A DNA stretch of 64,000 nucleotides from positions 434,001 to 498,000 of the forward strand of contig JAHLEZ010000011.1 of NCBI GenBank assembly GCA_020726505.1, given 5' to 3'. A program made the translations under genes and the position numbers. A model generated the notes under the pieces. That model saw only the letters and a list, made by a program, of their open reading frames with translations, had not been told where the DNA came from and searched no databases. Of this stretch, positions 59,025 to 64,000 are shown one piece after another (positions within the stretch are counted from its first letter, which is position 1; each line of letters begins with the position of its first letter). Origin of the DNA: Leptodontidium sp. MPI-SDFR-AT-0119. Taxonomy: Eukaryota > Ascomycota > Leotiomycetes > Helotiales > Leptodontidiaceae.

Positions 59025-61198
59025 ATGGAGCCTTCTCCCCTCACCCAGCAAGCCCGCCCAGAAGTGTTTCAACAGAAGGTGGTTGCTCTATACGAGGAGC
59101 TCTTTAAGGTGGGGAGACTTTATCTGATAAGTTAGGGAGATGTACTAAGTGTTTGACAGGATGAAGAAGACCATGAGAAAACAGAGGGATACTGGAAGGA
59201 GTTCTTTCTGCTGAGACCGGACAAGGCCACATTGCAAACGTTGATTGGGGAATTGAGCCCAGACGACTTGCTACATCTCCAGGTATGAGGCTGAAATGAA
59301 ACAAGAGAAATACAGGAGAATTAATTAGGAAATAGGTGCAAACTCGACAGCTGTTTACCAGAGCGGTAGGACGCATCAAAGCAGGAAGTGCTCCAGCAGA
59401 TGCGCATGCTCTCGATGTAAGGCCCGGCGCATCCCTTGCTGCAAGACGAGGCTGATAATCTAGACCATCACAGCTTTCCTGACCTCGGTCCTCTCGAAGA
59501 AGTACACTAATGCGAGTTCGGACATAATAAATGTCCTGGCGGGGTTGGATGAGGTGGATGCTGTCTTCACGGACTTTGTTGCTGCGCTGGACGTCACAAT
59601 AAGGACTGGGAGAAGCTGTAGGCGGCCATTTTCGATTGTCCGGGAGCTCTGCTAACATCCTGCAGTGGATATTCGGCAAAAGGCAATTGAGGTTGCTTTG
59701 TCTGTTGTATCTGGCGCATACCAGACGAGCCTTCTGTCCTACTTCACACATCGCGATTTGTTCCCTTCTCTCATGAAAGTAAGGGCCGCCCCAAAATTAC
59801 AGCCTAAACGAAGCTGACAAGAGTAGTATGTTCAAGATTCAGATACCACTTCCCGCGCATTCGAGCCCTTCACTCTCCTCGGCCTTCTATCCAACTACAA
59901 CAAATTTGAATTCCAGAACCCCTACAGATTACGACTTGATGATTTCGTCAACGAGGGCACGATACAGAAGATAATTAGGTCTGTGGGACAGACATGCTCA
60001 AATTCCCGGAGCAAATATGTGGCAGTTCAAGAGGATCTGCCTGAGGGATGGTCGATCAGTGGTACCCTAAGCTTGATTGGATTGGGTGCTATTGCTCCAG
60101 GAGGTGCGAAGCCTGTGGCGCCGGTCATTGATCCTGAAGTTGCGAAAGAGATGTTTTCGAAACTGTGAGTAAAGTTCTCAAATGCTCTGGCTAAAGCTAA
60201 CAATTTGCAGCCCTGGAAGTGAAGCGGCTGTTCTACTTGCAACCTACGACTTTGCACATGCAAACAAGCTATTTTGCTTCAACTTCGTCTCTCTACCAGC
60301 CGAGAAGGGCCTTGAAGCTCCCATCAGCAGTTTCATCTCACTCACATCATATCTTCTACAACATGCTCACACATCTCTGCGAAATACGCAATACTCACAT
60401 CTCAATCTACTCACCATACGCCTGCTGATAGAAGATCAAGTACTATGCAAACGAATATGTAGTGATGAAAGCAAACTGCCAGTTCGCTTGTGCCGACAGA
60501 GGTCACCATATTTACCTTTAGTTCGTGGAGATAGAGTACTCGCAGCGAGTCTTCTGGATACGATGATCGATGGGATCAACCACAATCTACGGAGACGCCT
60601 AGATGTGGAACTTTACATCATTTGTGTGGGAATCATTTTGAGGATCATCTCTCATCTTTCGAGATCTCGAACTCGGCTCAACTACCATTGGTCGGAGCTC
60701 TTCAGGTCGCTCCTGTCCCTTGTTCGCTTCCTCACGACCTACCAAGCGGATTTGAAGAGTTCAATGCATATTGAAACTCTTCTTGACGACCTCGTCAATT
60801 TGATAGCTCTGTCTCTTTCAGCTGGCGAATCTTTCCTTCCCACGCCAGCAGCGTACGACGATCTGTTCTACAAACTAGTTGAGACAGGCGAGAACCTAGT
60901 GAAGTTCCGAGACAGTTACGACCTAGGGAAACGGCCCACGAGCTCGATAGATACGTTGATTAGTGTTAGCACACACTACAACCAACTCTTAGACGACGGT
61001 GCATCAAGGCGAGGGAAGCATCTCACGAGTGCGCAAGTCGCTGGTGTTATCAAGCAAGGATACGAGACTTTGAGCATCCAAGCCAAAGAGGGGTTGGATA
61101 GCTGGGACAAGTATCGGGAGGCAGACAGGAGGACGTTCTTGAAGAAAATGGCTCGGACGACAGTAGCTGATGTCAAGACTTTTATTAGCGAGACTTGA
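59025..61198 (+). CDS. ARMH3 (DUF1741, C10orf76) homologue
   Basis: Seven exons (59025-59108, 59160-59282, 59336-59416, 59464-59617, 59666-59778, 59827-60164, 60211-61198) join in phase and give 626 residues. The N-terminus has EGYWKEFFLLRPDKATLQTL and VQTRQLFTRAVGRIKAG. The armadillo-like helical body includes EPFTLLGLLSNYNKFEFQNP. The DUF1741 domain in the last exon has YLPLVRGDRVLAASLLDTMI, WSELFRSLLSLVRFL and NLIALSLSAGE. Human ARMH3 works at the Golgi with GBF1 and PI4KB; the fungal role is inferred. Introns are 44-53 nt. The exon 1 donor (GTGGGG) is weak, but the frame otherwise hits a stop. Confidence 0.87.
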
Positions 61199-63243
61199 GC
61201 TCGACTCACTCTAGAATGGAATGGAACTGTAGGATTTCGGAGCGTAGCAACCGAATCGTCGTTCTGTAATGGTGACCATGAATGCGAGCTGGCCGAGACC
61301 TAGATATATATTTCCTTTCATTCTTTCTCCATATTCTTATTATACCTGGAACATCCAGGAGGTGCTTGTATGGCACTTTAGTCTTCAGCGGCTAATGTTG
61401 GTTGGCCTTACTCCCGCGACTCATCTCTTGCCGCGCTCGCTGGCAGTTGAGCAGACCAGACCAGACCAGACCAGCTGCTTCAGAGTCATTCTATTCAAAG
61501 ACGAAAATCCATTCCATTTAAAGTCCAAACCTAAAATGGCTCATGGTCGGTCCTGGCCAGCGTCAAGTAGCCCCGTGGCACGGCGCTTCGAGAAGGTCGG
61601 GTTTGAACACCAGCTGCGAATCATCCCCAAGCGAGGACAAACATCTGAAACCCAAAACATGCAGTCTTTCGATTCGCTACCATTTGAACCGAGAGTATCC
61701 TCCCGGACCAGTTGAGTTGAGTCACGATACCATGTATTTACCTCGGGCATGCATGCAGGGCAGAGCAGAGAAGAGCAGAAAAACACAGCAGTGCCTCCAC
61801 AGATCATCATGAAGACTGCTGTGTTTGTATGATGGGGGTGGAGGAGGTCGAAAGAAAGTTGGCGGGCAGGGATGCCGACCGGTTTTCGAGAACAAGGCCA
61901 GGACCCTGAATGAGAGGAATGACACGAATGACAGGGTGCAGCGGCCGTCGAATGTCCCCTGATTCGCTGAGGACTTTGCCCGCGGCTTGAACCCCCAGCT
62001 TATCCCGCTGCTTCGCTTCAGGGCTTCAACGGCTAAACCTAGCCATCATCCCACCTCTACCTCTAGATCGAGTGCACTGTCTTTTACTGCACTGTACCTA
62101 CCTGCTTGCCACCATTCCCACTATTCCACCGTTCAACCAACCCTCGCAAGTCAGGGCAGACACGGCACCTCCACTGCAATGCAGCCACCAAATGCATGCC
62201 TGTCAGGCACAGCCTCCCTCGGCAAAGAGCCTTCTTCGACCTCTGCGACTTCTGTATGGCTTCGATGTCGTCAGGGTGCGTCGTGCCTGCCAGGCCTCCC
62301 TCACCCGAGCTGAAGCCACCCACCATTTGCTTGCTCTTCAGCAAGCAATAAAGACCAGCGCAGGGAGGCAACTTCCATTCTTTTTTGGATGGGCACCTTC
62401 AAAGTACTGCACCGCTCCATCACGGTGTCCCCTGATATTCAGTCATATATGATCATCGCCTCCCGGGTCCTAGTCATAGCCAATTCCTCAATATCAGATC
62501 GAATCGACTCGCATCCTACCAAATAGCTGCCAAGTCATTTTCATTCATGGAGCATCAACCACCAGTCTTACCTACGAACACACATTAGTGAGACTACTAC
62601 ATACTACTACCCCCATCGTCCTACCTTACTTTACTCTCGAACACCTCAAGAGCCGCCTACACGCAGCACTTCTCACTCGGGTCGCCTGTCGCAGAATCGA
62701 CTGGTTGTGAGGCCTCCTCGTCAAAGCGCTTATTTTTGGACCACAACAAAGGACATCGAATCCACGCCGAATCTCGAGTACCGGCGCATGACCGTATTTT
62801 TGGAATCAGAAACAAAGATATCCCTTTGTTTCGAGTATTGCCTGATTTGTTCGAGTCCTTTGGGTCCGATTCTGGCCTGCTTCTTAAGTGTATGTGCTTC
62901 CCCCCACGACTATTCTCTCATGTTCCCGAGTTTCCGCGATTCACCTTAGACGAGTCCATATATTTTTTGCCCCTTCCTATTGTCAATACACCACAATAAT
63001 AATTACCTTTTTTTTCCTTACCTCGCCTACAATCAACAACAATAGTAGTGACTGTTGCCCATTCACGAGTCGTGTTCTGGGAATAATTCCTATCACTCGT
63101 CATCACCCACTGTCTCGTTTAATACAGTCACAAAACACTTAATTCCGACTTACAAAACCTCCACATCCAACCACATTTCTTTTTCTCAGCATCAGGAATC
63201 TCTAGACAACGTCTGCAAAGACCTCACATACACACATACTAAG
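61199..63243. other. Intergenic region and probable long PRM1 leader
   Basis: 2 kb between the ARMH3 homologue and PRM1. The right part (about 62480-63240) is C/T- and CA-rich like a 5' leader. GACCAGACCAGACCA repeats lie at about 61453-61472. Several overlapping ORFs have no domain character. Confidence 0.5.
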
Positions 63244-64000
63244 ATGTTGCCTCTGGCTGGACTTAGACGCTTCCTCGCATCACATACCGAGATGTCTTCA
63301 GCAAGAAATCAACCAAGTCAAGGCTTCCCAGCTGTACCGGCAACTCTCAACGCCGGCGACCATGAGCTGCGAGACTGGCCTCCCAACTACTCTCCTCCTC
63401 CTAACACCACTCCTTACTACACACCATATCTCGGTCTCCGAGCTCGATTATCGCAAGTATGGATAAACCGTTGGACAGTCCTCCTGATCCTCATTATTTG
63501 CCGCCTGCTCCTCGCCACCAAGGACCTTAATTCCGATATCTCGAACGCCAAATCAGAAGCACTATCAGCATGCACGAGCGTGGAGAAAGTCGGCAGCGCG
63601 ATGGCATCCATGCCTCACTACCTGTCCGATGGTGTGAACGCCCTCGCTGCTGATGGTGTCACGAGTGCAGTGAACGGGTTGATGAGCATGCTACTCATGT
63701 CCGTCACTGCAGTTGAGGAGATTGTCCTCTTCGTCATTCATATGATGACATCGACCTACCTGTGTCTCATTACTCTGGCCGTCTCGGGAAGTTTGCACGT
63801 CGCTCTCGACATGATCGAAAAGGTTGGAGAATTCGTCAACAAGACTATTGGCGACATCACCAGTGGCATGACAAGTGAGATCGGAGACTTCCAGAAAGGC
63901 TTCAACTCATTCCTCAGCGATATCAACATCGGTGGCATCTTCGGAAGCTCCAAAGATCCTCCAAAGATCGACCTGACCTCTTCCATCGACAAGTTGAACT
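63244..64000 (+). CDS. prm1: Plasma membrane fusion protein Prm1 (3' partial)
   Basis: Open frame from ATG 63244 to the window end, about 252 residues. A polar Pro-rich N-terminus (SPPPNTTPYYTPYLGLRARL) is followed by a first membrane segment (WTVLLILIICRLLLA). A Cys-containing extracellular region follows, then a second hydrophobic segment (LLMSVTAVEEIVLFVIH) and NKTIGDITSGMTSEIGDFQK. This layout is that of fungal Prm1, a multi-pass protein that promotes membrane fusion of mating or anastomosing cells. A second Met (63292) is a possible start. The C-terminal two-thirds lie outside the window. Confidence 0.9.
   Translation, partial: MLPLAGLRRFLASHTEMSSARNQPSQGFPAVPATLNAGDHELRDWPPNYSPPPNTTPYYTPYLGLRARLSQVWINRWTVLLILIICRLLLATKDLNSDISNAKSEALSACTSVEKVGSAMASMPHYLSDGVNALAADGVTSAVNGLMSMLLMSVTAVEEIVLFVIHMMTSTYLCLITLAVSGSLHVALDMIEKVGEFVNKTIGDITSGMTSEIGDFQKGFNSFLSDINIGGIFGSSKDPPKIDLTSSIDKLN

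Noticed and set aside
61269..62452. Several plus-strand ORFs of 108-148 residues
   Set aside because: No domain or secretion signal; overlapping frames in a repeat-bearing intergenic region.

Overview
The window is nuclear DNA from a filamentous ascomycete. Genes are split by short introns (about 45-120 nt) with GTAAGT/GTGAGT-like donors and CTAAC/CTGAC branch points. The families are fungal: HET incompatibility proteins, a 2EXR protein, the fusion protein Prm1, Bud6/Aip3, a Pbp1/ataxin-2 homologue and a fungal Ypi1. A pectin methylesterase, an endopolygalacturonase and a secreted chorismate mutase point to a plant-associated species. The overall look resembles Leotiomycetes, but that placement is inference. 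No bacterial operons, CRISPR arrays, rRNA genes or convincing tRNA genes were seen.

Layout. 1-1.4 kb: 3' part of a JmjC protein with a cysteine-rich CXC tail. 2.2-3.8 kb: membrane-anchored SGNH hydrolase. 5.9-7.0 kb: Utp12-domain ribosome-biogenesis protein. 8.6-11.6 kb: BET double-bromodomain protein. 11.6-14.2 kb: gene-poor DNA rich in simple repeats. 14.2-16.6 kb: ubiquitin-like-domain protein with an apparent frameshift, followed by an overlapping two-finger C2H2 ORF. 17.7-18.7 kb: 2EXR protein. 18.7-22.4 kb: secreted AroQ-type chorismate mutase surrounded by degenerate copies of a short inverted-repeat element. 22.5-24.2 kb: mitochondrial DUF1279 protein. 25.0-29.2 kb: divergent pectin methylesterase/endopolygalacturonase pair. 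29.7-34.1 kb: Ypi1, a GPI-type cysteine-rich protein and an alkyltransferase-like DNA repair protein. 34.8-37.9 kb: ataxin-2/Pbp1 homologue. 41.5-44.6 kb: Bud6/Aip3.

46-56 kb is an accessory island. It holds a HAD phosphatase, a well-preserved MITE inserted at the edge of a NACHT relic whose P-loop lysine is replaced, an alpha/beta hydrolase, a chimeric relic of HET plus GH13 alpha-glucosidase sequence, two HET genes and an AT-rich patch. 56.4-64 kb returns to core genes: a Dabb-domain protein, mitochondrial Isa1, an ARMH3 (DUF1741) homologue in seven exons, and the 5' part of PRM1, cut by the window end.

Three themes stand out. One is plant interaction: two divergent pectin-degrading enzymes about 5 kb from a secreted chorismate mutase, a family that can divert chorismate from host salicylate synthesis. 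The second is non-self recognition: intact and decayed HET and NACHT genes in one 10-kb block. The third is a small MITE family found in both accessory stretches. Exon joins were worked out by hand from splice signals and reading-frame phase, and functions come from recognised motifs only. No database search was run.
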